Positions 50,400-61,540 of a stretch of DNA of 64,000 nucleotides are shown here, piece by piece. The notes under the pieces were generated by a model, which saw nothing but the letters and a program-made list of their open reading frames with translations, did no database searches and had not been told where the DNA came from. This DNA comes from Rhabditophanes sp. KR3021 (taxonomy: Eukaryota > Nematoda > Chromadorea > Rhabditida > Alloionematidae). A program made the translations under genes and the position numbers. Positions within the stretch are counted from its first letter, which is position 1; each line of letters begins with the position of its first letter. The DNA is taken from the NCBI GenBank assembly GCA_963281155.1, contig CAUJLY010000006.1, forward strand, positions 9,920,001 to 9,984,000, given 5' to 3'.

Positions 50400-52531
50400 A
50401 ATTATTTTTAAATGATAATGTCAAAACTTTCTCACTTGATATAAAAAAGTTTATCTCTATTTATTAAGAAAGAAGTGTTTTTTACCAACATCGCTACCCC
50501 AATTTCAAGTGACTTTGTTTATGTTGATTCGCAGCAAGACATTACCAGCCGGTTTGATCAGCGAAGTAACATTCAATTATGGTATTGCTGATTTGTTAAG
50601 TGATAAAAATGATCTTTAATTTTCGATAGAAGAAAGGTCATTTAATGTAATTAGATACATGCGCTATATCTAGAGAAAATCATATTAAATCAAAATACAT
50701 ATTGCATTTGATAAAAAATTAGCTTGCATTAATATTAAATTACAATCAATGGTGATCGAATGGTGTTTAACTTAAAAATTCAGGCATTATGGTAATGGAT
50801 ATTTAAAAACTAAGGATTCGGTGGTTGAGATTTAACAATCATACAAAATTTATTATGGATTCCTGTTGGAATTTAGACAAAGCATTGGGTATTTATCTTA
50901 AGAATACCGTTCAAGTTATTTTGGATTGAAAATTTTTTTCGATCTTTTCATAAATACAGAGAAAAAGCTTAAAGAATTAGAATCTTTTTGCGATAAAGAT
51001 GATACTTATACGTTTTCAATTTACAATGTTATAAAATAGTTGATCATTCGCAATATTGTTGAGCATGTTTATTTGTATCAGAAAATTTTGCGGATGTCTT
51101 AGGCGTGCTCATATGGAAACATCACATGGAAGGAAAAAAGATTTGCTCAAATTGCCAAGTTTCTAATAGTTATGTTTGAGAAATAAAAAAGTTTATTACT
51201 TGGAACTGAAAGTACTTTTTAAAATATGGAAAATTATGCTACTTCCATACATAAAATTGGGCATGAAACTCAACACAATTTAATGGATGAAGAATTAAAA
51301 AGATGCATTATTTTACCTATTATACTTCCATTTTCGCAAAATTTATATTTGTATCAGCAAAGCTTTGGAAGAGGCAATTCATTATTTTCCTAAAAATTCT
51401 AATTTATCATGTACAGAAAGTAGGCATCTAAATATAATTAATCGCTATGGCAGGTCAGATTAATGTGTTGCTTTTTGTTTTCTAAATTTAATATATTTAT
51501 ATCGGATTGCGGCTTTAACCACAGCTTTTATAATAATCTTTCATAATTTGACATTCTTTTAACTCCGGCAATTGAGTCACATTTGCTTCCGTCAATTGAT
51601 AAATTATAACTCGAGCAATTGTTTTTGACTTTTATCGCAAAGAAACCACAGAAGGGTCTCTTGTCTTTTTAAAATCATCTTGTTTTCTGTCACCTGAATC
51701 AGACTCATCACCTGATAAATGCCACTGGTGCATATTTTGCAATAATGAGTTTTTTCTCCTCAATACATTTTACTTAGCATCATTGTTGGGATAAAGTATC
51801 TAAAATCACGGAAGGCTTTTCTGAATTTACGAACATAGATTGTGATGTTGGCCTTCTTTGACGAAACAGATAATTCTTCAGTATCACTCCGTGTATTTAC
51901 TCTTGAATCAAAGACTACACTTCCTCGCTGATTTCGGTACCGGTGACTTCGCAAATCATATCCAACATTTCAGAACTACCACCTGCTTTGATGATGCTAT
52001 GATCTAGTTGCAGAAGAAAGAGCCGTTATTCTGAAAATGGTTCGAACCACATGTTTGTTATAATCCTCCTCTAAGATCAAACCTATAATATTAAAATTTT
52101 CATTACTTCCATCATACTACCACCAATTGACACAGAATTATTTTGCATTGATGTATTTATAAAGTATTAATGTCATTATATTGTGGTGCTTCAATAGATC
52201 TACAAGATTTGTAGATAGGTTGTTAAATTTGAAGAAAACATTTTTGAGAGGTAAAAGTTAAATTTTTTATTAAGGTGTAAGTAAGAAAATCATTATCCAA
52301 TCAATCGTGCCAATGCAATTCTTCTTAAAAAAGGTCATTTAAATTGCATGTCACTCAAAATAGCAGATGTTCATATAATGAACATGCAAAAAGGTGCAAT
52401 AAAGTGCTTTATAAAAATATATATTTAAGGTAGCTAGGCCGTTGCTATGATACGAAAGCTGGCTAAATCAATAACAGTCGTTTAAGAGTTTTAACTGGTA
52501 TTCGTTTTTTTATTATTTTACCACCTTTTCA
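50400..52531. other. Intergenic with weak coding-like relics
   Basis: About 2.1 kb. On the minus strand 51954-51760 reads as a 64-residue frame with natural-looking composition (YVRKFRKAFRDFRYFIPT). An adjoining frame upstream reads KAGGSSEMLDMICEVTGTEI, so a decayed or frameshifted gene is possible. On the plus strand around 51080-51170 a short run ENFADVLGVLIWKHHMEGKK is open. None is recognisable and none forms a gene model. Confidence 0.35.
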
Positions 52532-53431
52532 ATGAATAGCTCCTTTTCTTCATCTGAACTTGAAGAAACTAATTTTTCAAAGCTTTTGTTGTCAGGGGAG
52601 GAATTGGAATTTAAGTATCTGTATGATACAGTTATAGCCCAGAATATAATCAACAGCGATTGTAAGTTGGTTTTTTACATTCGTTTAATCGTAAACTTTG
52701 TAGTGATTGGAGGAGCTGATGAGTTTGATCCAGAAAGAGATGTTCACAACATGCCCAAAGCTCTAAAAACAATTGACACCTTAAAAAAACAAAATCATGC
52801 TCTAAAAAGCCGTTTAATGGTCTTGACTCGAGATGTCCCATTCATGAAAGCTCTATCAAATGACCAAAAAGTGAAATTAATCATTAAGCTTAGGTTACAT
52901 ATGGAAAAATTGATAAGCAAGTGTAATCAGTTACACACCAGACTCAGAATCAATGGACACAATAAAGAACATAGATCTGGCTCAGAATCAACGATTGATG
53001 ATGTTGATGTTGTCAAGATGGGCCTACAACAAATTGAAGAATCAAGTGCAGACTTTATTAGTGATGACTCCTTATCAATTAGTTATGATCGCAAGTTTGG
53101 CCGACTTTTAGATGAAAATAGACAATTGAGGGAGAGTCTCGAAAAGGCACATAAGTCGAATAATGAAGTTGATGAAAATAACAAAAATATTGTGGTGACT
53201 ACAGACTTTCAATTTGAATTGAAGGAAAAAGCCGATGTCTTTAGAAATGAATCTTATAACAACAACGAGATAAATGAGTTAAAAATACATGTTATTGAAA
53301 TGAAACGAAACTATGAGAAGGTATTCAAAAAACATATTAAAACATTAAAAGAATTGCAAAAAAGTGAAGCTAAAGTCAATGAATTGTCGTCAAGGTTAAA
53401 TGCCTTCTATCAAAATAAAATGAATTACTAA
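52532..53431 (+). CDS. Coiled-coil protein, unrecognised
   Basis: Probably two exons, 52532-52661 and 52704-53431, giving 285 residues. The 42-nt segment between them has a GTAAG donor and TTTGTAG acceptor, yet is open and a multiple of three, so an unspliced form would add 14 hydrophobic residues. The protein starts with a Ser-rich stretch, then has helical heptad regions at about 55-120 (MPKALKTIDTLKKQNHALKS) and 180-285 (KKHIKTLKELQKSEAKVNEL). No signal peptide or membrane span is present in the spliced form. Poly(A)-like AATAAA occurs within 60 nt of the stop. Function unknown; a cytoskeletal or centrosomal scaffold would be guesswork. Confidence 0.7.
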   Translation: MNSSFSSSELEETNFSKLLLSGEELEFKYLYDTVIAQNIINSDCKLVFYIRLIVNFVVIGGADEFDPERDVHNMPKALKTIDTLKKQNHALKSRLMVLTRDVPFMKALSNDQKVKLIIKLRLHMEKLISKCNQLHTRLRINGHNKEHRSGSESTIDDVDVVKMGLQQIEESSADFISDDSLSISYDRKFGRLLDENRQLRESLEKAHKSNNEVDENNKNIVVTTDFQFELKEKADVFRNESYNNNEINELKIHVIEMKRNYEKVFKKHIKTLKELQKSEAKVNELSSRLNAFYQNKMNY

Positions 53432-53588
53432 ATTGTAGAATGCTATGAATTGATCAATTGCATTCAAATAAATGTAAAATATAAATTATACTGATATTAA
53501 ATAAACACCTATAAAAGGTTTATTGGACTAGGCATTTAAAGATATTTACTTGAAACAAATCCAACTAATGTTTGAATATTATTATAAA

Positions 53589-54236
53589 TTATTCGTTTAA
53601 TTTTTCATAACTTTCTTCTGTTCCACTAATTTCTTTGAATGGAATATTGAATTTATTGAACAATTTGAATGATAGCATATCTTCAGCCGTATCAATTTTA
53701 GTTTCTTACTTCCCCTTGGGTCCAACATTTCTTTAAGTATTCTGAGACATTCTTTATCTTCTTCCAAATCTTGTGAACTAATTTTAAATTCTTCTTTCAT
53801 AAGTCTTAACAATAATTCAAAGCTATCTAGAAATTGTTGGCTGTAATTCATATTTATTTAATTACCTTTGTCGTCAAAGGCATGATTGATACTGCAAATT
53901 GACTTTTCCAGCTCAATCAATGCAAAAACGAAGGATATATGTTTATTCTTACTGACTTTTACTTACCTTCACGTTCTTCATGCTGAATAGCTTCATCTTT
54001 GTAATGAAATAAATTAATACGCTTTTTAAGCCTTCCTCGTATGCAAAAAACTTTTTCTTGATTTAAACCAGGCTTAGGAGTTATGGCAAACGGAATAAAA
54101 GTTAACAACGTGCGAATTAGCTAAAATAAGTTTAACATCAAAAGAATATTGTAAGTTTAGCGGCGACAATAAAATTAATGTTGTGTTTTAACTTTCTTAC
54201 AAAAACATTAATAGACTTTCTTTGTACGAGGTTCAT
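53589..54236 (-). CDS. Small unresolved split locus
   Basis: Two coding-like parts lie head to tail. The first starts at 54236 (MNLVQRKSINVF), splices 54200-54121 and continues LIRTLLTFIPFAITPKPG to a GAAG/GTAAGT donor at 53967. It then probably adds a tiny exon from 53891 ending at a stop at 53854 (75 residues). The second starts at 53851 (MNYSQQFLDSFELLLRLMKE), splices at 53710/53632 and ends at 53589 (61 residues). Splice signals in both parts are good, but no phase-compatible splice was found to join them. Either this is one gene whose middle I cannot resolve, or two short products. The first has one hydrophobic stretch and is basic; neither is recognised. Confidence 0.4.
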
Positions 54237-54368
54237 GATTCGACAACAAGATACATTCGACAAATTAAGTGACACAATTCTTACTAGCAAAAAGATCTCA
54301 TCAAATATACTTAGTCAAAACAAAATAGGAAAAAAACTTTTATTAACTTATGGTAAAAATGTAAAATA

Positions 54369-54995
54369 TTACTCTCCTTTCTTTGAAAAGACAGGCTTAC
54401 AGAAATTCATACATGAGTTGTACGTGGACCATCTGTTAGAGTTTCCTAAACTTCCATAGTAAGTGAAAAGCATGCAAGCATGATATTCTTTGCTGTAAAA
54501 ATACATTGGAGTATGTTTTCCTTCAACTGGATATTTTCCAGCGTCATAATTTAGATTACAAGTAAATTGGGGGGTGAAACAGCATAAACCATCAACGCAG
54601 GTTGATTGTTTTGGACAGTTTTCACAAGTTAATGCTTTTCCATTTTCATCAGTTGCCGCAACAACACCTGATTTGCAAACTTTGGGTGCTTTGGGGTTTG
54701 AATGTTGCTTAACATCTTTACATGCCTTCTTGCATTCCGCAAAAGTTTTCCATTTATTATCATTACCTCCGCATCCTAGATGCATAAATGGTTGACATCT
54801 TAATGTAACGCTATCAAAATAAAAATGCATTGACTTTTCTTGTTCACATTCAGTTCCTCGATCACGGGCTGTAAATATTCACATTAAAAAACTGTTAAAC
54901 CTAAATTTACCCAATTCACATCTCTTTACATCTCCACTGGCGGATGAAATAGATCCAATTAAAAATAAAATGCCAAACAAATAAGTGCTAATCAT
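54369..54995 (-). CDS. Secreted protein with a Kunitz domain, a Cys-rich linker and a second Kunitz-like domain
   Basis: Two exons, 54995-54911 and 54868-54369, with a 42-nt intron, encode 194 residues. A signal peptide (MISTYLFGILFLIGSISSAS) is followed by Kunitz domain 1 with Cys at 26, 36, 53, 61, 74 and 78 and the GCGGNDNKW motif. A lustrin-like Cys-rich linker comes next (VCKSGV, CENCPKQSTC, CCFTPQFTC). The last domain keeps GSLGNSNRWSTYNSCMNFC and CMLFTYYG, but has Ser where the fourth Kunitz cysteine should be and lacks the second. Nematodes have many such secreted multi-Kunitz proteins, some in cuticle or protease control. The reactive-site residues give no clear target. Intact frame. 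Confidence 0.87.
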
Positions 54996-56014
54996 TATTG
55001 GAAAGTACCAAATGATCAAAATATAGAAACTGTTACTACAACTAAATCAGGTACCTTTAAACGTGTTGCTTAAATACAGATACTTTTTGTCAGTTGCTTT
55101 AATTAGAGATAATCAGTAGATGAAAAAGAGCGCAGAGGTGTGTGTTTAACTTTTGCGTGTTACTTCACGTTTTAACAAGCAAATATTATGTCGAATTGAG
55201 GAAATCAACACAATGCTTTCATATTAATTGAAAAGTGTCAAAGGTTTTCTGATCAGGTCTTTCTGCAGCTTTGTTTTTCTTAAATCAAAAAAGTATTATT
55301 TTTTAAATACAGTTGCTGATCATTTAAAACAGGTTCCTTGCCACTTGTTTTTGTTGATTATTTGGTTAAAAATAAGATAAAAGTTATTGGAAAGTTTTAC
55401 AATAAATTAAACAACGTATTATCTTTGGTAAAGAAGCACTTCCAGCTGATTATCAATTTATACTTGAAGCGTTCCAATCATCAGGCCCGTTAAAATAAAT
55501 AGTACATATGATGTATTTTATACCTTAAAGATGATTATTCAACATTATAGATAAGCCAGCCAATATTATATGTATTACTCATTGCCAATTGCACGGACCA
55601 CGCAATCTCTCTCAAAATAGGAGAAAACGTTCTCAATATCATTTTCAAAATCAATCTATGCATGCTTAACAGTAACAATATTTATTAATAAATAAGTCAT
55701 GCATAAGACTTTGTTATTAAATCTTTCGTTATTTATTTTAAATAGTACATATCATTGATACATTATGAAATATTGTAAATTACCATCTAATAGTACACAT
55801 AAAGTTTTAGTCGTTCACACTTAATTTTCAAATTTGCTTTTAGCTTCAAAGGTGACCTGACAAATTGATGCTTCCAGCTTGTACTTTAACACTATTTTAA
55901 CTATCAAGTATATGATTGAGAGGTAATCTATGCAATCTACGCATACATTTTGCTCTCACGTTTATTTCTTTGTTTTCATTCCAATCAATTTTTTGTGTCT
56001 GTCAATTTACAAAA
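54996..56014. other. Intergenic between divergent genes
   Basis: About 1 kb between the start of the Kunitz gene (minus) and the MARCH-like gene (plus), so it should hold both promoters. No TATA box or other element is clear. Confidence 0.5.
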
Positions 56015-56780
56015 ATGAATAATAATGAAGGGATGGCTGTGGATGGCAATTGTCAAGAAAATATGATTTGCGAGTTATGCGGCGAAAGTGGAAAAAGTAT
56101 TGAAAAATATGGGTATGAACCGTCGAATGGAAATGCATGTTTCTCACCCTGTGATTGCAATACATTTGTTCATTACAAATGTTGGCTCAATTATTGGTAT
56201 TCTCATTCTGAAGACTGGCTACATTTTTGTAAAAAATGCACTGTCTTGTATCAATTTGATTTTTCTAAAAAGATTAACAGCCAAACTCATTGTGACATTT
56301 GCAAAAAACAGCATTTTATGAATTTTTCTAAAGGACCTTATGGTGACAATAGATTTATCAGGCCTTGCAAATGTTCAAAAAAAGTACACCATGCCTGCAT
56401 AGTGTCAGTTTATGATAACATCAGGAAATGTGAAATTTGCCATCAAAAACCAATTTTAAAAACGGTGGGTCATATCTTTTGTTTCAAGTTTACATTTTAT
56501 TTAACTTATTTAGTACGGATCAATGTGGGATTTGGTCAAAAAATATTCTTGCACAACGATTACATTGATGTTACTGCTTATCACAGGCCTTTGCTTACTT
56601 TACACTTATATTTACTACATACTCGGAGATCATGCTCACCCCTACCGTCACCTCATCTTCTATTTATTTTCGCTTGTTTATATCATAGGAATATGCCTTG
56701 CTGCCTGGACTTTGCTAGGAAGAAGATATAACAAATTTCGTAATCGGTACTTTAATGTTGTAGTAATTGAACCGGTGTAA
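56015..56780 (+). CDS. Membrane MARCH-type protein with two RING-CH domains
   Basis: Two exons, 56015-56464 and 56514-56780, with a 49-nt intron, give 238 residues. The ATG at 56015 has an A-rich context and directly precedes the first zinc domain; an upstream in-frame extension is open but hydrophobic and less likely. RING-CH 1 uses C19, C22, C46, C48, H53, C56, C72 and C75. RING-CH 2 uses C93, C96, C118, C120, H125, C128, C139 and C142. Both have C4HC3 order. Two membrane segments follow (TTITLMLLLITGLCLLYTYI and HLIFYLFSLVYIIGICLAAW), then a short cytosolic tail ending VIEPV, possibly a PDZ ligand. Known role of the family: membrane E3 ubiquitin ligases that down-regulate other membrane proteins. 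Standard MARCH proteins have one RING-CH. Confidence 0.88.
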
Positions 56781-58542
56781 AAGAATTAATATTCACAACA
56801 TCAGATCATACTTTTGATTGAAACTTCTCCTACTTGCCTTCTTTTTTGTGTATATAACTTTTTTTTACACTTTATAACAAGCATATGCATTTTGTTTATT
56901 TGATTTTATCTGTACACTATTTTTATATAAACATCTAAAATACAGAAAATGAGTGAAGACATTGTGTCGGTTTGGCTTTTTAAAGTATTTATGATCAATG
57001 TGATCTACCAAAAAGATGGTTTGAGATACATTTAACAGTCTCTATTGATTCTTAAAAAGTCAACTGTTTCTTTGAAAGTATTTTTATTTAGGAGAAATTT
57101 CATCACACACTGTCTTACCAGATTGCTTTTGACTACGAACAAACGCTCACAAGACATTTAAATTTGTGTATTTACAATTTTTTATCATTCTAATTAAAAT
57201 GTCAGAGGAATTAGATTGATAGGCCTTTTATTTTACTTCATCATAATCTTACCATGTAAATCTTTTTCTATGTCCTTTTATTAACAACACTTTTACACAT
57301 AGACATCATACAAAATGTTTCCTTTTCGTCTTTAATGCGTGAGTAATTATTATCAAGAGATCATGTCGACGAAACCCATAACGGCAGCTAAATAAAGCAT
57401 TCATTTCCATTTTTGCAAGAACTCTCTTGCACAATTCATATTCAATAAACTATATGATAAAGACTACAAAATGACGTTAATGTATGTTACCTTCTAATAC
57501 TTCAATTATTTCTACAATTGGTATCTTTTAAAAATGCACTTTATTAACATTTTAAGTAATTCAAACTATATAGGTTACTTCTTTCATAAACTCGTATCAT
57601 CGCAATCATTGAAATATCTAATAATTAATATCAAGGCTTAATTGATCACAAGTTTGTTTTCGTTAGATTCCCTTTTGTGTTACTACTATTATCTAACTAC
57701 TACATACATGCAATTACAACAATCAAACAGCATCAACCTTTATATGGTTACGGATAGATATTTTTGAAAAACTCTTTTTTGTTATTATTAAATGATACCA
57801 AACTAATTATAACAATCAACACTTTTTATCCACATCATTGCATTGTTTTAGGTAGATAGTTAGTAGTTTAGATTCGCTAACTTTAGATAATAATGGTGTT
57901 TATAGTAATGATAATCTGAGTTGTTGATAAGTTGACAACCAATCACACGATAACACTTGATTGCAAGAAGACCACAGCTATCTTTTACCTATTATTTTAA
58001 TCCATTTTGCCTTATATAATTTAGTCAATGAGAAAGAGTATCTTTTTTGATAGACTTTTTTCCCAAAAAACCCCATTCCAAGTGATGTCTCTCCATATGC
58101 GGCTTAGTAAAATAGTAACGCGATGTTTTTATATGATCTTAAAAACAAAGAACACTTCCTCTTATCTTCATTAATTGATCTATGCATAATTTTACAACTT
58201 AATTCATTCTTTTCATTTACAGAGCATCTCAGGCAGCTTTCAAACAACTTGCCTTTCATAAACATTGTTGGCATTTGAATTAAACCACACATTGTTTGCG
58301 CGTAAGCATACTTATTTGTTTGCCTTTTATGACCAAATTTAACTGACAAATCTCAGCTACAAAAATGGCTCTTTTCATTTAGTTTAGAGCATCTATTTCT
58401 CTATCAATTTGATTTTTACACTCTCTACCGTAATATCCTCCTCTTTTACCTGTTTCAACTTTATCATTTAGCTGAAATATTATTAAAGCTACTATTTACT
58501 ACAAATTGGAAAGCAGTAGATTTGTTCTATCACACACTCAAG
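56781..58542. other. Intergenic upstream of the STAT gene
   Basis: About 1.75 kb, AT-rich, presumably holding the STAT promoter and 5' UTR. An 81-codon minus frame at 58104-58349 begins with a TTG and has no splice or family support. Confidence 0.5.
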
Positions 58543-61540
58543 ATGGTTGCTGAAGAACCATTACAAAAATTGCTTTCCGAATACTTCTTCCTCTATCATG
58601 ATGTTCAAAGGCACAACGACCCCCCGCTTCATACTAGGACCGCTCAGTCAAAGGAAGAAGATATGAAGTCTCACATTTGTCAAATCATCCAACACTTCCA
58701 GGACCGAGTTACTGCTCTTCATTCAACTGCCAGGGGATGTGTAAATCAATCCGTAATCGAAGAATGGACCATGCTAACCTGGAATATCCTCTGCATCGAC
58801 AACCGCATCGTTCCTCCCGACCAACTAGGCAATGTGTCACAAGACAATTTTTTCCTACTCTGAAACACTAAATAACTGTCTTGCTTATTTGGTAACTTTA
58901 TCTAATGACATTCAATATACACCCACAGATCCCATCTTCCAATCAATCGGAGATCCCTTCTCTAACTCCGTCTTCGAACTTCATAATCTTCATTGCAGTA
59001 TTGGTAATATCCAAGAAAACGACCCCAATTCATTTAAATTATTCTGCAGCAATCTCAAAGACTTTGGACTAAGAATGAATGCTAGTGTGGAGTTGTTTAA
59101 AAAACAAGCAGGCAAAGTTTCAAAAGAGCTTTGGACAAAGGTTAGAACTGCCCAAATCAGGCAAATGATTACCTTTGAGAATATTCCTGACAATTACATT
59201 CACGTATTGGTTGAGTTTTATAGTTTGATGATGTATCGTCTTGCTAATATTAGCGCCCGTATTCAAGTAAGTGATTAAAGTTTACGATTAACTTTTTATT
59301 AATAACTATTTTAAGGTGTTTCGATCGGAAGTGCTTTGCAAGAGAAAAATGTATTCATGCTCAGAAAATATCAACAACATATGTAATCAGGCTTTTGCTG
59401 CTTTGGAGTTGTTAATGTCCGATTGTATTTTGGCCAGTGAGCCCAGAACAAATGCAATCTTTGTTACTAATAATTTATTTAGCCTTGACTGTGGTGCATT
59501 GGCTCGTGGTGTCGTTTTCAAGCAATTTGAAATCCAAGTTGTAACCGAAGAACAGGCAGAATCAATTCAGAATGATATTAGAAAGCAAAAAATGCTTCAA
59601 CGTCCTTATCCTTTTAATACAGTCAAGTCGGCAGCTTTGCTGGCGATGAAGTCCCCATCTGGCACCAAGAGAACCAGCTCATCTGCTGACTCCAACAACC
59701 CTGCTCCAAAGAAAAGTGATGTTGCTTCAAAAGAGGTGTTAACCCTTTACCCGACTTACAACGCAAAATATCGCTACTATGCAGCCAAACATAGTTATGT
59801 CCTATGTACCACCAGACAAAAGGGAAAGCATTCTGCTAGCAATTCTTTCCAAGACTTATCATTTAATAATCTTAAAGGTGATAGTGACAAAAACGATAAG
59901 AATCCCGGAAAAAGACCTATCTTCTACTTTCACGTCAAGGCTACCATGTTTTCTCCGTCCGGCCACTTCGCCGACGCCCACACCCTCTCCCTGCCCTTTA
60001 CCATTGCAACGAGGAGGAATCAAGATTGTCAAGTTCAGAGAATGATGAGTTCATACACGGCAACCTGCTTTTGGTTGTATGCTACAAATAATCAAGACGG
60101 TCTTCTCCTGAAATGGACAGACACAGACTTGAGTTGGGATCATTTCAAGCAACTTTTTACCTATCACTTCAAAATTAATGCAGCCGTGACTAAGACTATT
60201 CAGTCTAATGATATGGATTTACTTAGATACAAATTTAAGTGCAAAGATTGCGTCCAAGATCACAAGGGTGAAACTATCAATGGACCAGCACAGTTCGTTT
60301 CATTCAAAAATCTGCTTTGTCCACATTTAAGATCTGAATGGGGTTCTACACATATTGGGTTTAGTATTTGGAGAGGAATGTTGGAGATTTTACAGATCTT
60401 CAACGACACCAAGAATAATGTTAAGAAGTTTTGGGAGTCTAATTTGATTTGGGGTTTTATTGAGTATGATCATGTGAAGGAATTGTTGAAGAAAGTTGAC
60501 AATACGGCTTTGGTTCGACTTTCTTTTGTCACGGGAGGAACCATTTGCGTAACTTTAAAATCAAATGCACATTCTTCGGGGAGTGAATCATCTGCGTTGA
60601 TGCACTTGGAACCGCTTGAATTGAAGAAATTATCTACTAATTGTGTAAAGGATTACTTAAAAGATATTGCTGCTGCCGAAGATATTAAGTATATCCTAGC
60701 AACTGACAATAAATTAGTTGACATAAATGAATTCTTCATGAGTCTTGAGGAAGCAAGAGATCCTTCCTCTGACGTTGACACTAATTGCAAAGCTGTAACT
60801 TCAAATGTTACCCACAGTGGAGATATCACATCAATGCAAACTATTCAATTCACCGCCATGAGAATTGCTGTTGTCACTTGTAAAGTCAAACCACCATCCG
60901 AATACCACAAAGAAAGGAAAGGATCCGAAAGTTACAACTTCCCTGCAAACCAACTCCCCAATTCAAGATACAACGGAACAAATGGCGACGTTTACGATCA
61001 TGCCAATCCAAGTCTTTATAATAATCCAACTCAATTTAATCCTAACTTTTTGCGTTTACCATCAAGTGGTTCTAGTAACGACGAATTTACTAGAGAATTG
61101 CTTCAATTGTGTAATTTTCACAAGAAATCTACAGAAGTAAGTTAATAATATGATGTGAGTAATTAATATAACATCCATTTTAGGAAGCTGCCAACATTTT
61201 GCATTTACTTAGCCCAACCAATTTTGCATCTAATATCCAAAACATCCCCCAACAGACACAGCAACAACTGTCTGCACCCGAAATGGCCCCAAACAATGGA
61301 ATGTTTTCTAATCTTTACAACTTCCAGTCCATGAATGGAAATGGCATGGCCACAATGAACGAAGAAATGTCCCCAACAACCCCAAATCCCTACTACAGCG
61401 ACAACTTCTTCACCCCATCTCCTCAAGGCAACGTTAATCAAATGATACCCCAACATCTCGACACACTAAACACACCTGTCTACAATAACAATATCCATCA
61501 AAACAACTCGAATATCTACAACAAAGGCGACCTAATCTAA
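58543..61540 (+). CDS. STAT transcription factor (frame interrupted at a T run)
   Basis: Three exons (58543-59266, 59316-61136, 61184-61540) would encode about 966 residues. In exon 1 the frame ends in a stop at 58861-58863, but the next frame continues without gap. One T too many in the six-T run 58848-58853 explains the break. There is no classical STAT N-domain visible. A helical coiled-coil region occupies about 1-240 and a beta-rich DNA-binding region about 330-550 (FHVKATMFSPSGHFADAHTL). The linker and an SH2 domain at about 613-715 follow (KFWESNLIWGFIEYDHVKEL, with the phosphate-binding Arg in ALVRLS). A charged Ser/Asn/Pro insert precedes the DNA-binding domain. The tail is N/Q/P-rich; GDVYDH is a candidate phosphotyrosine site. 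AATAAA at 61814-61819. Known role: cytokine/JAK-type or innate and developmental signalling to the nucleus; nematode STA-1/STA-2 are relatives. Confidence 0.85.

Noticed and set aside
52020..52060. tRNA-like T-loop (GGTTCGAACCA)
   Set aside because: The palindromic core is present, but no acceptor stem, D-arm or anticodon arm can be built around it.
54178..54459. 93-codon plus-strand frame
   Set aside because: Overlaps the end of the Kunitz gene and the first exons of the small minus-strand locus; composition is explained by those.
58104..58349. 81-codon minus frame upstream of STAT
   Set aside because: Begins at TTG, lacks splice sites and family; likely promoter or 5' UTR DNA.
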